From the NCBI RefSeq assembly GCF_036492635.1, contig NZ_AP025305.1, positions 3,862,000 to 3,925,999 of the forward strand: a stretch of 64,000 bases of DNA, in the 5' to 3' direction. Under the pieces are notes generated by a model. That model ran no database searches. It was not told the DNA's origin and worked only from the letters and a program-made list of their open reading frames with translations. Source of the stretch: Aureibacter tunicatorum. Its GTDB lineage: Bacteria; Bacteroidota; Bacteroidia; Cytophagales; Cyclobacteriaceae. Both the position numbers and the translations under genes were made by a program. Positions 1 through 8,332 of this stretch are shown here, piece by piece. Numbering within the stretch: position 1 is the stretch's first letter; every line of letters begins with the position of its first letter.

Positions 1-2
1 GA

Positions 3-509
3 GATATTATAGGTCTATATGACACTGGAAACCTTAAAATTGGAGATACTTTGACCGATGGTGAGAAAGCCACTTACAAAGGCATTCCTAGCTTCTCTCC
101 TGAGATTTTCAAAGAAGTCATCAATAAAGACGCAATGAAAACCAAACAGCTGGAAAAGGGATTGAAGCAGTTGATGGAAGAAGGTGTAGCGCAAATGTTC
201 GTCTATGAAATGGGTTCTCGCAAGGTCATCGGTACAGTGGGAGCGCTCCAATTTGAGGTGATCCAGCACAGACTAAAACACGAATATGGAGCCACTTGCG
301 ACTTTGTTCCTTTGAATATGTACAAAGCTTGCTGGATCAGTTGCGACGACAGAAAAAAACTTGATGAGTTTGTGAAATCAAAATACAGGCACATTGCTCA
401 AGACAAAGATGGAAAACTTGTCTTCATGGCGGAAACAAGAGCTTGGTTGCAAATGGTTCAGGACAATTTCCCTGACATTAATTTCCATTTCACTTCAGAA
501 TTCGAATAA
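3..509 (+). CDS. prfC: Peptide chain release factor 3, C-terminal part (5' truncated by window edge)
   Basis: Only the last 168 codons are inside the window. The frame is already open at base 3 and reads [10 protein letters not shown] then IGDTLTDGE, typical of the beta-barrel domain of RF3. The C-terminal RF3 domain follows, with [17 protein letters not shown] and an aromatic tail ending FTSEFE. RF3 is a cytoplasmic translational GTPase that removes RF1/RF2 from the ribosome after peptide release. The GTPase domain lies outside the window, so G motifs cannot be checked. The stop codon is two bases before the start of the next gene, so the two are probably co-transcribed. A TTG at base 51 is internal, not the start. 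Family assignment is confident from the C-terminal signature. Confidence 0.93.
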   Translation, partial: DIIGLYDTGNLKIGDTLTDGEKATYKGIPSFSPEIFKEVINKDAMKTKQLEKGLKQLMEEGVAQMFVYEMGSRKVIGTVGALQFEVIQHRLKHEYGATCDFVPLNMYKACWISCDDRKKLDEFVKSKYRHIAQDKDGKLVFMAETRAWLQMVQDNFPDINFHFTSEFE

Positions 510-511
510 TT

Positions 512-1237
512 ATGAAATACCCATTCAAAGTAGTATATGAAGATAATCATCTGCTTGTTGTTGATAAAGAATCCGGCGTTCTCGTGCAAGGAGACAAAAC
601 AGGTGACAAGCCTTTGATAGACTACTGCAAAGATTATATTAAAGAAAAATACAACAAGCCCGGAGCAGTCTTTTTGGGTTGCGTTCACAGACTGGACAGA
701 CCGGTAAGCGGTCTTGTTGTATTCGCTCGAACATCCAAAGCTTTGGAGAGAATGAATGAACTCTTCAGAAAAAAGGATATTCATAAAGTTTATTGGGCTG
801 TTGTGAAAAAGAAACCGCCTAAAAAGCAAGATAAGCTGGTGCATTATCTAAAAAAAGATTCTCAGAAAAATGTCACTACAGCTTACGACAAGCCGGAAGA
901 AGGAGCTCTTAAGTCCGTGCTTGAATACAAGTCTTTAGGCAAGCTTAATGACCATTGGCTTTTAGAGGTAAGGCCTCATACAGGTCGACCGCATCAGATA
1001 CGCGTGCAACTAGCTTCAATGGGCTGTCCAATCAGAGGGGACATAAAGTATGGATTTTCAAAACCTAATCCTGACGGAAGCATTAACCTTCACGCCAAAA
1101 ACCTAAAATTCATACACCCAGTAAAAAAAGAACCTATTTTTCTTAGAGCTGGAGTTCCTCAAAATTCATTTTGGGAACAATTCCTTCAGTTGGAAGAAAG
1201 CAACTTCAAGGACAAGCATATCGACAGATACTATTAA
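512..1237 (+). CDS. RluA-family 23S rRNA/tRNA pseudouridine synthase
   Basis: This 241-residue protein converts uridine to pseudouridine in structured RNA. It carries the RluA catalytic motif HRLDRPVSG at residues 59-67, with Asp62 as the expected nucleophile, and the later RPHTGRPHQIRVQLA block that shapes the active site. There is no N-terminal S4 RNA-binding domain, so it belongs to the short RluA/TruC-like group. The target base cannot be told from sequence. The ATG lies two bases after the prfC stop, so it is likely translated from the same message, which links two translation genes. A stable hairpin lies just downstream (1246-1275). Confidence 0.9.
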   Translation: MKYPFKVVYEDNHLLVVDKESGVLVQGDKTGDKPLIDYCKDYIKEKYNKPGAVFLGCVHRLDRPVSGLVVFARTSKALERMNELFRKKDIHKVYWAVVKKKPPKKQDKLVHYLKKDSQKNVTTAYDKPEEGALKSVLEYKSLGKLNDHWLLEVRPHTGRPHQIRVQLASMGCPIRGDIKYGFSKPNPDGSINLHAKNLKFIHPVKKEPIFLRAGVPQNSFWEQFLQLEESNFKDKHIDRYY

Positions 1238-1245
1238 TTACAATA

Positions 1246-1275
1246 CTTCGACAGTAGCATCGCCTGCTGTCGAAG
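1246..1275 (+). terminator. Hairpin after the pseudouridine synthase gene
   Basis: CTTCGACAG (1246-1254) and CTGTCGAAG (1267-1275) form a perfect 9-bp stem with a 12-base loop. No T run follows, so it may be a weak terminator or an mRNA 3'-end stabiliser rather than a full intrinsic terminator. Confidence 0.4.
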
Positions 1276-1329
1276 CCCATAGCCACTCAAATCAAAATAG
1301 CTACAGCGAAACCCTTCGCTTTTACGCCT

Positions 1330-2904
1330 ATGAAAAAAGAAGTAAAATTCTCCTTGCCTCCTGAGATCGCATTTGACGAACATAAGCTTGACAACTTCTT
1401 GCGGAAAAAATCCGGACTGAATGACCAAGACATCCTCAACATTCAGTTAACCAACAGATCCATAGATGCTAGAACAAAAAAAATCAAAGTTAACTTAAGC
1501 GCGAACTTGTTCATCAATGAAGATCCTGTTAGTCTAATAGAATACTCGAAAGAGTACCAAAATGTCGAAAACAGCAAAAGCGCAATCATAATCGGCGCTG
1601 GACCTGCGGGCTTATTCGCCGCGTTAAGACTGCTAGAACTTGGCATGAAACCTATCATTCTCGAAAGAGGAAAAGACGTAAGAACCCGCAGAAGAGACTT
1701 GGCGGCAATTAACAAGGAACATATTGTAAATCCGGATTCCAATTATTGCTTTGGAGAAGGCGGAGCTGGAACTTATTCAGATGGCAAGCTTTACACTAGA
1801 TCCAAAAAAAGAGGAGACTTCAAAAGAATAATGGAAATCTTCGTTAGCCATGGGGCTAACCCTGATATCCTTGTCGATAGCCATCCTCACATCGGCACCA
1901 ATAAACTTCCCAAAATCATCGCTGAAATGAGAGAAAGCATCATCAGCGCTGGTGGCGAAGTTCATTTTGACGCAAAAGTCACCGACTTCATCATGGAAGA
2001 CGGACAAGTAAAAGGAATAAAAACTCAAAATGGCGACACAATTTTAGCTGAAGCTGTTTTATTGGCTACAGGACACTCTGCCAGAGACATTTTTGAGCTT
2101 TTGGAAGATAAGAAAATCGACATTGAAGCAAAGCCTTTCGCTTTGGGAGTTAGGGTTGAGCATTCTCAGAACCTTATCGACTCGATACAATATCATTGCT
2201 CAACAGGCAGAGGCGAATACTTACCAGCAGCATCATACAGTTTAGTCAATCAAATCATGTACAATGGCGAGAGAAAAGGCGTTTTCTCCTTTTGCATGTG
2301 TCCTGGAGGGTTCATTGTTCCTGCCGCCACTGCTCCCGGAGAAATTGTCGTGAATGGCATGTCTCCTTCGCGAAGAGATTCTAAGTTCGCCAACTCAGGA
2401 ATAGTGGTTTCTGTGGATGAAAAGGACTGGGGACCTTTATACGCTCAATATGGCAACCTCGCCGGCATGAAATACCAACAGGCGATTGAACAACAAGCTT
2501 TCAGAGAAGCCGGAAGCACTCAAGCAGCCCCAACCCAAAGACTTGCCGACTTCGTTTCAGGCAGAACTTCAAAATCCCTTTTAGAAAGTTCATATCAACC
2601 GGGTCTTGTCAGTGTGGACATGCGCAATGTATTGCCTGAGCCTGTTGGCCATCGATTAAAATATGCTTTTAAAGCATTTGGCAAAAAAATGAAAGGCTAT
2701 ATGACCAACGAAGCCCAAATCCTTGGCGTGGAAAGCAGAACATCCTCACCTGTAAGAATCCCAAGAGACAACGAAACACTAGAGCATTCCATGGTCAAAA
2801 GGCTATTTCCTTGTGGAGAAGGAGCTGGATATGCAGGAGGCATAGCTTCCGCGGCTATTGACGGAGAAAGATGCGCCGAAAAGATATTCGATCTATACGG
2901 TTAG
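1330..2904 (+). CDS. COG2509-type FAD-dependent dehydrogenase
   Basis: This 524-residue protein has an N-terminal alpha/beta region (about 1-75) and then a Rossmann FAD-binding site with GAGPAG at residues 89-94 and an acidic residue (Glu112) at the end of the second strand. It matches the 'uncharacterized FAD-dependent dehydrogenase' family COG2509, whose members share the FGEGGAGTYSDGKL block and the C-terminal CGEGAGYAGGIASAAIDG block, both present here. The substrate is unknown for the family, and the frequent guess of a redox role in cofactor or tRNA metabolism is unproven. The ATG at 1330 directly precedes KKEVKF. The gene stands 92 bases after the pseudouridine synthase, with a hairpin between them. 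Confidence 0.85.
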   Translation: MKKEVKFSLPPEIAFDEHKLDNFLRKKSGLNDQDILNIQLTNRSIDARTKKIKVNLSANLFINEDPVSLIEYSKEYQNVENSKSAIIIGAGPAGLFAALRLLELGMKPIILERGKDVRTRRRDLAAINKEHIVNPDSNYCFGEGGAGTYSDGKLYTRSKKRGDFKRIMEIFVSHGANPDILVDSHPHIGTNKLPKIIAEMRESIISAGGEVHFDAKVTDFIMEDGQVKGIKTQNGDTILAEAVLLATGHSARDIFELLEDKKIDIEAKPFALGVRVEHSQNLIDSIQYHCSTGRGEYLPAASYSLVNQIMYNGERKGVFSFCMCPGGFIVPAATAPGEIVVNGMSPSRRDSKFANSGIVVSVDEKDWGPLYAQYGNLAGMKYQQAIEQQAFREAGSTQAAPTQRLADFVSGRTSKSLLESSYQPGLVSVDMRNVLPEPVGHRLKYAFKAFGKKMKGYMTNEAQILGVESRTSSPVRIPRDNETLEHSMVKRLFPCGEGAGYAGGIASAAIDGERCAEKIFDLYG

Positions 2905-3062
2905 CAACTCATTCACAAATGATTACAACAGCTTTCGACCTAATCCTACAATGACAAAACAATCACTAATCTAGCTAAAAACATATAAGCTTCATATGCG
3001 AATGCGAGTTTTAGTGATTATATTTAGCTACTCACTACAGAAACACCGAAGCAACTACTAAC

Positions 3063-4145
3063 ATGGGAGAAAAAACATTCAGACCTATAATTATTTGGCT
3101 TTTTATTGGAGCGGCACTGGTTTTCGCTATGGTCGTGATTGGAGGGATCACCAGACTAACTCATTCTGGTCTCTCCATGGTTGACTGGAACTTAATTAGT
3201 GGAGCGATACCGCCTCTAAGCGAAGGCCAATGGCTCAACACTTTTGAACAGTATCAAAAATTTCCTGAGTTTCAAAAACTCAACTACAATTTTACATTGG
3301 ACGATTTCAAACAAATTTTCTGGTGGGAATATTTGCATAGATTGCTTGGCAGGATCATAGGGATAGTTTTTCTGATTCCGTATTTTTATTTTCTATTTAA
3401 AAACAAAATCGACAGCAAACTCAACCGAAAACTGTTGCTCATATTAGCATTAGGAGCTTTTCAAGGGTTCATGGGCTGGTACATGGTAAAAAGCGGCTTG
3501 GTAGACGTGCCTTACGTAAGCCACTACAGACTTGCCGCGCACTTGATCACAGCATTGATTACTTTCGTCGCTATAATTTGGACAGCTTTTGGGCTTATGT
3601 TTCATGGCAGAAACACCAGAGGATCTTTCGACAGAAGCCTCATTAGAATGACACGAATATTTATCTTCGCATTGTTTATTCAAATTATTTATGGGGCTTT
3701 CGTAGCTGGGCTAAAAGCTGGCTTCGTATACAATACATTCCCATTAATGGGAGACAGCTGGATGCCAGAAGCTGTTACTGCGCTAAACCCTCTTTACCTT
3801 AATTTCATCAAAGGGCTCGCAGGCGTTCAATTCGCTCATAGAATCATCGCTTATTTAGTGTTCGCTTTAGGTATTGTCATCTTTTTCAAAGGAAAATCAT
3901 CGGATCTTGGAAAAACCCAGAAAGGCGGTTTAGCCTCGATGATAATTATGCTGAATATACAACTGCTTCTAGGCATATCGGCGCTTATATTCAAAGTACC
4001 TGTTACCCTAGGAGTGTTGCACCAAGTAGGAGCGTTTATGTTAGTATTCTTCGCCATATTCTTCTATCATCGTTTGTTAGCGCCTAAAAACAATGTCAAA
4101 AGCAAACTGGAATTCTTTGATAGCGACATAAAAAAAGCATCATAA
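3063..4145 (+). CDS. ctaA: Heme A synthase, COX15/CtaA family
   Basis: This 360-residue integral membrane protein hydroxylates and oxidises heme O to heme A for aa3-type cytochrome oxidase. The first membrane segment carries VVIGGITRLTHSGLSMVDW, the COX15 hallmark. Conserved histidines lie in EYLHRLLGR (His92), SHYRLAAHL, QFAHRIIAY and LGVLHQVGA, the four heme-ligand positions of the family. About eight hydrophobic segments can be counted. Its length and the long periplasmic loop after the first segment fit the COX15 (proteobacterial/mitochondrial) type rather than the shorter Bacillus CtaA. It is a single-gene unit with its own terminator; no other oxidase genes are nearby. Confidence 0.93.
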   Translation: MGEKTFRPIIIWLFIGAALVFAMVVIGGITRLTHSGLSMVDWNLISGAIPPLSEGQWLNTFEQYQKFPEFQKLNYNFTLDDFKQIFWWEYLHRLLGRIIGIVFLIPYFYFLFKNKIDSKLNRKLLLILALGAFQGFMGWYMVKSGLVDVPYVSHYRLAAHLITALITFVAIIWTAFGLMFHGRNTRGSFDRSLIRMTRIFIFALFIQIIYGAFVAGLKAGFVYNTFPLMGDSWMPEAVTALNPLYLNFIKGLAGVQFAHRIIAYLVFALGIVIFFKGKSSDLGKTQKGGLASMIIMLNIQLLLGISALIFKVPVTLGVLHQVGAFMLVFFAIFFYHRLLAPKNNVKSKLEFFDSDIKKAS

Positions 4146-4148
4146 TTT

Positions 4149-4186
4149 AAAAAATGGCGAGGAAATCAATTCTCGCCATTTTTTTC
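4149..4186 (+). terminator. Intrinsic terminator after ctaA
   Basis: AAAATGGCGAG (4151-4161) pairs with CTCGCCATTTT (4172-4182), and the T run continues to 4185. It is an 11-bp stem with a 10-base loop and a U tract, starting five bases after the ctaA stop codon. Confidence 0.85.
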
Positions 4187-4255
4187 TTACACTAAAGCTG
4201 TCTTAATCGGATACTCTAATAACAAAATCGGATAATCTCCAAGAGCCTTAATGAT

Positions 4256-4263
4256 TAATTTTG
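4256..4263 (+). promoter_or_regulatory. Possible -7 box for the barrel-protein gene
   Basis: TAATTTTG matches the Bacteroidota -7 consensus TAnnTTTG and sits 28 bases before the ATG at 4292. I see no clear TTG -33 element at the right distance, so this is tentative. Confidence 0.3.
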
Positions 4264-4291
4264 CTGTTGTTAAAACGCAATCATTTGAACG

Positions 4292-5095
4292 ATGCTCAAA
4301 AGAATTTATCTCATTATCATTTTAATTTCAACTTGCGCAACACTGCAAGCTCAAGACAAAAACTCTAACAAACAATTGAAGCAAGCCAACAACCCGTTGG
4401 CAAACATGAAAGCTTTCAATATACAGCATTATTACGCTCCTAACTTGAGTGGAGTGGATGGCATGTCAGGAGGAACGACAATGCTAAGGTACGCTCAACC
4501 CGTTGGTCGTTTCTTAGTAAGAGCAACCTTGCCAATATCCACGCTTTCATATTCTGGGAGCTCTCCAGATATGGATTTTGGTTCAAAATCCGGTTTAGGA
4601 GACTTGAATATCTTCGCTACTTATCTCTTGACAGATCCAACCAGCTCAACTCAAATTGGCATAGGTCCTCAGCTGACGATGCCTACCGGGACCAATTCAT
4701 TCTCCAATGACACTTGGAATCTTGGCGGAGCTCTTGTCGTATTTGCCGGAGGCAACCCGCGAATTCAAGGCGGAGGTTTGGTCACTTATGAGCATTCGCT
4801 TACTGACAACAGCGAAACTCCTGTTACTAACAAACTTATCGTCCAACCATTCGCATTTATCCAGCTGGGCAACGGGACTTACTTAAGAGGAGCCCCATCC
4901 GCTATATTCGATATAGAAAGAGGCGAATACAACATTCCCTTAGGCATTGGTATCGGAAAAATCGTGAAAATAAACAATACAGTATATAATGTCTTCATCG
5001 AGCCGCAATACTCGATAGCTTCAAAAGGCATGTACCAACCAACATTTCAGCTATTCACAGCTATAAACATGCAATTCTTGAAGCCAAGAAACTAG
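4292..5095 (+). CDS. Outer-membrane beta-barrel protein, transporter-like
   Basis: This is a 267-residue secreted protein with a signal peptide (residues 1-20, cleaved near TLQAQ-DKN). The mature part alternates short hydrophobic strands with Gly/Asn/Ser turns, for example GRFLVRATLP, SGLGDLNIFATYLL and TQIGIGPQLTMPTG, and ends in QLFTAINMQFLKPRN, which suits a barrel of about 12 strands. It resembles the broad group annotated as 'transporter' or phenol-degradation MetA-like barrels; that name is a fold-level guess and no substrate is implied. It is a single gene flanked by the ctaA terminator and a strong hairpin region downstream. Confidence 0.65.
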   Translation: MLKRIYLIIILISTCATLQAQDKNSNKQLKQANNPLANMKAFNIQHYYAPNLSGVDGMSGGTTMLRYAQPVGRFLVRATLPISTLSYSGSSPDMDFGSKSGLGDLNIFATYLLTDPTSSTQIGIGPQLTMPTGTNSFSNDTWNLGGALVVFAGGNPRIQGGGLVTYEHSLTDNSETPVTNKLIVQPFAFIQLGNGTYLRGAPSAIFDIERGEYNIPLGIGIGKIVKINNTVYNVFIEPQYSIASKGMYQPTFQLFTAINMQFLKPRN

Positions 5096-5140
5096 CCTCG
5101 CTATCCATATTCCGTAATCATTCCTTTGCGGGGCTGTATA

Positions 5141-5225
5141 GCGGACAGCTTATTTTCCTACATTTACCTTATACACCGCTGTCCGCCTTGTCCGCAGAGC
5201 CACAAACTCTGCGGACAATTATTTT
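5141..5225 (+). terminator. Double hairpin/terminator downstream of the barrel gene
   Basis: Two stems lie in series: GCGGACAGC (5141-5149) with GCTGTCCGC (5178-5186), and TTGTCCGCAGAG (5188-5199) with CTCTGCGGACAA (5207-5218), followed by TTATTTTAT. The second is a perfect 12-bp stem with a U-rich tail and is a good intrinsic terminator. GTCCGC occurs in both right and left arms, so the two hairpins could compete. Confidence 0.75.
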
Positions 5226-5256
5226 ATCAAATCACCTCCATAAATAATTAAGCCCG

Positions 5257-5288
5257 TTTATTTTTTGATTAAAGTATAGCTATATTTG
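5257..5288 (+). promoter_or_regulatory. Candidate promoter of the fsa gene
   Basis: TATATTTG at 5281-5288 matches the Bacteroidota -7 box TAnnTTTG. A T-rich -33 region (TTTA at 5257-5260, 20 bases upstream; a TTG at 5265-5267 is closer than usual) precedes it. The ATG lies 36 bases downstream of the -7 box. Confidence 0.5.
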
Positions 5289-5324
5289 AGATTGAAAAGA
5301 TTTATAATCAAACTATAAACACAT

Positions 5325-5984
5325 ATGAAATTTTTTATTGATACGGCCAATCTTGAGGAAATCAAAGAAGCTTATGATTTGGGCATTCTTGACGGAGTGA
5401 CTACTAACCCGTCATTGATGGCAAAAGAAGGGATCAGTGGAGATGAAAATGTAAAAGCTCATTACAAAGCGATTTGCGACATTGTTGATGACAAAGTTAG
5501 CGCGGAAGTTATTGCTACTGACTATGAGGGCATGATCAGAGAAGGAGAAGAATTGGCAGCTATCAGTCCAAAAATCGTCGTAAAGATCCCTATGATCAAA
5601 GATGGACTTAAAGCGATAAAATATTTCTCTAGCAAAGGCATCAGAACTAACTGCACATTGATTTTCTCTGCGGGACAAGCAATTCTTGCCGCAAAAGCAG
5701 GAGCATCATACGTTTCTCCATTCATGGGAAGACTTGATGACATTGGAGCTAATGGAACTGATTTAATCGATCAAATCACTGCTATTTACGCAAACTACGA
5801 CTTCGGAACTGAGGTTTTAGCCGCTTCTGTAAGAGGGCCAAAGCATGTTCTTGAATGCGCTGAACTAGGTGCTGATGTAATCACTGCGCCGCTTAAAGCT
5901 ATCTTGGCTTTGCTTAACCACCCATTGACAGACAAAGGCCTGGCTCAATTTCTTGCTGATCACAAGCGTGTGAACGAGAAATAA
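5325..5984 (+). CDS. fsa: Fructose-6-phosphate aldolase / small transaldolase
   Basis: This 219-residue TIM-barrel protein belongs to the short transaldolase family (FSA/TalC). It opens with [16 protein letters not shown] and [13 protein letters not shown], and the Schiff-base lysine is Lys87 in VVKIPM. The C-terminal [20 protein letters not shown] block is also typical. Members either cleave fructose 6-phosphate or act as transaldolases in the pentose phosphate pathway. Sequence alone does not separate the two, so 'fsa/tal' is the safe name. It is a monocistronic gene with its own promoter candidate and terminator. Confidence 0.93.
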   Translation: MKFFIDTANLEEIKEAYDLGILDGVTTNPSLMAKEGISGDENVKAHYKAICDIVDDKVSAEVIATDYEGMIREGEELAAISPKIVVKIPMIKDGLKAIKYFSSKGIRTNCTLIFSAGQAILAAKAGASYVSPFMGRLDDIGANGTDLIDQITAIYANYDFGTEVLAASVRGPKHVLECAELGADVITAPLKAILALLNHPLTDKGLAQFLADHKRVNEK

Positions 5985-5996
5985 TAAGATCATTAA

Positions 5997-6041
5997 TAAA
6001 ATATTAAACGGAGTCGAGTAATAACTTCGTTTAATATTTTA
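5997..6041. terminator. Terminator after fsa
   Basis: AAAATATTAAACG (5998-6010) and CGTTTAATATTTT (6028-6040) form a 13-bp AT-rich stem with a 17-base loop, and the right arm ends in T. It begins 14 bases after the fsa stop. Confidence 0.7.
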
Positions 6042-6119
6042 ATTCATATACAGAAAAACACTAATCAATTTTTTTCCGTATAAAAAACGCTCATTAGATT
6101 ATTAGCAACAAGATATAAT

Positions 6120-6323
6120 ATGTATATCATCAAAGTAAAAGGAAAAGCTAAAATTCCGGATTATATTCAACTTCGCGATGATGCATTCCTTCTCACTGCC
6201 TACTTCAGAGCCGACAGGCCTCTAAAAAAGCTGGAAAAATACGGTCTGGAAGGAAAAGAAGAAAGCTTAAAAGAAATCATTGACAACCTACCTTACGGCA
6301 AGTTGCAAAAACTCGAAATATAA
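6120..6323 (+). CDS. Small conserved-looking protein upstream of ftsE
   Basis: This is a 67-residue basic protein with no signal peptide or membrane segment. It begins MYIIKVKGKAKIPDYIQLRD and ends LPYGKLQKLEI, and looks like a compact alpha/beta domain. I do not recognise a named family. The stop codon is five bases before the ATG of the ftsE-like gene, so the two are almost certainly co-translated. The tight spacing suggests a role linked to that ABC ATPase, but this is inference. The ATG at 6120 is the only plausible start. Confidence 0.7.
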   Translation: MYIIKVKGKAKIPDYIQLRDDAFLLTAYFRADRPLKKLEKYGLEGKEESLKEIIDNLPYGKLQKLEI

Positions 6324-6328
6324 ACAAC

Positions 6329-7027
6329 ATGACTTTCAACTCCGACCCAATCGTCTCCTTCCAAGAAGGCGCTATTTTTCAGAATGAAAATAAAATTCTA
6401 GAGAACATCAACTTTGAAATCTCCAAAGGGGAATTCGTGTATCTGGTCGGAAGAACTGGTAGTGGAAAATCCACTTTGCTGAAAACTCTTTATGCCGACC
6501 ACTCGATAAATGTCGGCAAAGCAAGCGTTGCTGGATTTGACTTGACTAAGATCAAAAGAAAACAAATATCCAGCTTGCGTCGTAAAATGGGGATTGTATT
6601 TCAAGATTTTCAACTTTTCGACGACAGAACTGTGGCTGAGAATCTAGAGTTTGTTATGAGAGCAACAGGCTGGAAAGATCGTTCAAAAATCAAAACACGC
6701 ATAGCGGAACTTACGATGGACGTGGGCTTGAGTACAAAATGTGATTCATTTCCCTTTCAACTTTCCGGAGGCGAGCAGCAAAGAGTCTCAATAGCTAGAG
6801 CATTGGTAAATTATCCGCAAATCATGATTGCTGATGAACCCACCGGTAATTTGGACCCGGAAGTTTCTGAAGAAATCTATGAGCTGTTTGAAAGCATCAA
6901 TAGAAAAGGAACGGCTATTCTCATGGCGACTCACGCATATTCTATGATAGAAAAGCATCCAGCGCGAATACTTCTATGCGAAAGCCAAACCATCAAACAA
7001 ACGAGTATTGAATCACTAGCAAGGTAG
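6329..7027 (+). CDS. ftsE: FtsE-like cell-division ABC transporter ATP-binding protein
   Basis: This 232-residue ATPase has Walker A GRTGSGKST (41-49), Q-loop FQDFQLF, signature LSGGEQQR, Walker B IMIADEPTGNLD and the H-loop ATHA. The QDF-LFDDRTVAEN stretch is typical of FtsE, which with FtsX drives periplasmic cell-wall hydrolases at the septum. No ftsX is adjacent; in many Bacteroidota ftsX is elsewhere, so its absence here is not proof of loss. It follows the 67-residue gene by five bases. The stop (7025-7027) directly abuts the stop of the opposite-strand photolyase gene, leaving no room for a terminator. Confidence 0.85.
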   Translation: MTFNSDPIVSFQEGAIFQNENKILENINFEISKGEFVYLVGRTGSGKSTLLKTLYADHSINVGKASVAGFDLTKIKRKQISSLRRKMGIVFQDFQLFDDRTVAENLEFVMRATGWKDRSKIKTRIAELTMDVGLSTKCDSFPFQLSGGEQQRVSIARALVNYPQIMIADEPTGNLDPEVSEEIYELFESINRKGTAILMATHAYSMIEKHPARILLCESQTIKQTSIESLAR

Positions 7028-8332
7028 TCAACCGTCCAAAGCTCTTTTATATTCAAACAAAGCCTTCTCTTTCGCACTCTTATAATCAACAATAGGAGAT
7101 GGGTATTCTTCACTCGTTAATTCTGGAATCCATTGGTTAAGATACACTTTCTTTGGATCCCATTTTTTCACTTGCAAATCAGGATTGAATATTCTAAAAT
7201 ACGGCTGAGCATCCGTGCCTGTCCCCGCCGCCCATTGCCAACCACCATTATTGGCTGAAAGGTCATAGTCCAATAATTTTCTAGCAAAATAAGCTTCTCC
7301 CCATCTCCAATCCACAAGCAATACTTTTGTCAAAAATGAAGATGTAATCATTCTTAGCCTATTGTGCATGTATCCTGTTTGATTCAGCTGTCTCATTCCA
7401 GCATCCACAATTGGAAACCCAGTTAAGCCCAAGCACCATTTCTCAAAATAATCTTCATTATTGCTCCATTCGATTCTGTCATATTTTGGTTTAAAGGCTT
7501 GATCAACAACATGAGGATTATGATCGAGTATCATCATGTAAAACTCCCTCCATATCAGTTCATCCCGATAAGTTTCATTCAAATCCAAAGCTTTTCTCAT
7601 AAGCTTTCTTATGCTTAAAGAACCATGTCTTAAATGCACTCCAAGTCTTGATGTGCCTTGTTCATCACCAGGAAAATCGCGAGTCTGGTCATAACTTGAA
7701 ATTATTTCATCACTTATAGCTATTGATGGAATTTTAATATTATGATTTACCTTAAAGCCCAACGCATCATAAGAAGGAACATCAAATCTATTTTTAATAA
7801 AATTACTCAAAAGATCTTCAGAAGGATACGAATTAAGATGCTCATCCGAAAGTGTGCTCAACCAAACTCTTTTATAAGGAGTAAAAACCTTGTAAAATTC
7901 ACCATCCGGCTTAACCACCTCGCTCCTCTCAAAAATCACTTGATCCTTGAACGAGTAAAAGTTCACATCCTTTTCTTTTAAAAAATTCGCAACCATACTG
8001 TCTCTTTCTTTCGCATATGGCTCATAATCATGATTGGTGTATACAGCGTTCAAATCGTATTCTTCCGATAATTGCTGAAATACCTCAAGCGGATCTCCAA
8101 TTTTAATCAAAACCGAGGATTCAACGTTTTTTAAAGCCTTGTTAATAGATACTAATTGTTGATAAATAAAGCCAACACGGGCGTCATCACGATCCTCAAG
8201 CCTATCAAGTATATTTGTATCAAAAATAAAAGTGGGAAGAACCGGAAATGATTGAGAAAGTGCATCAAAGAGTCCTCGATTGTCGTCCAGTCTTAAATCG
8301 CGTCTGAACCAAAATATATTTACTTTGCTCAT
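7028..8332 (-). CDS. phr: Deoxyribodipyrimidine photolyase (cryptochrome/photolyase family)
   Basis: This 434-residue flavoprotein repairs UV-induced cyclobutane pyrimidine dimers using blue light. The N-terminal Rossmann-like antenna domain starts VNIFWFRRDLRLDDNRGL. The C-terminal FAD-binding domain has LIWREFYMMIL, YMHNRLRMI, LDYDLSANNGGWQWAAGTG and AQPYFRIFNP, all class I photolyase signatures. Its length is typical of a CPD photolyase and slightly short of most cryptochromes. The ATG overlaps the stop of the upstream TamB-like gene (TAATG), so the two are translationally coupled. It converges with ftsE with zero spacing. Confidence 0.93.
   Translation of the reverse strand: MSKVNIFWFRRDLRLDDNRGLFDALSQSFPVLPTFIFDTNILDRLEDRDDARVGFIYQQLVSINKALKNVESSVLIKIGDPLEVFQQLSEEYDLNAVYTNHDYEPYAKERDSMVANFLKEKDVNFYSFKDQVIFERSEVVKPDGEFYKVFTPYKRVWLSTLSDEHLNSYPSEDLLSNFIKNRFDVPSYDALGFKVNHNIKIPSIAISDEIISSYDQTRDFPGDEQGTSRLGVHLRHGSLSIRKLMRKALDLNETYRDELIWREFYMMILDHNPHVVDQAFKPKYDRIEWSNNEDYFEKWCLGLTGFPIVDAGMRQLNQTGYMHNRLRMITSSFLTKVLLVDWRWGEAYFARKLLDYDLSANNGGWQWAAGTGTDAQPYFRIFNPDLQVKKWDPKKVYLNQWIPELTSEEYPSPIVDYKSAKEKALFEYKRALDG

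Noticed and set aside
2961-3019. AATCACTAA/TTAGTGATT inverted repeat before ctaA
   Set aside because: The 41-base loop and AT-rich arms make it a poor terminator or operator candidate; no supporting context.
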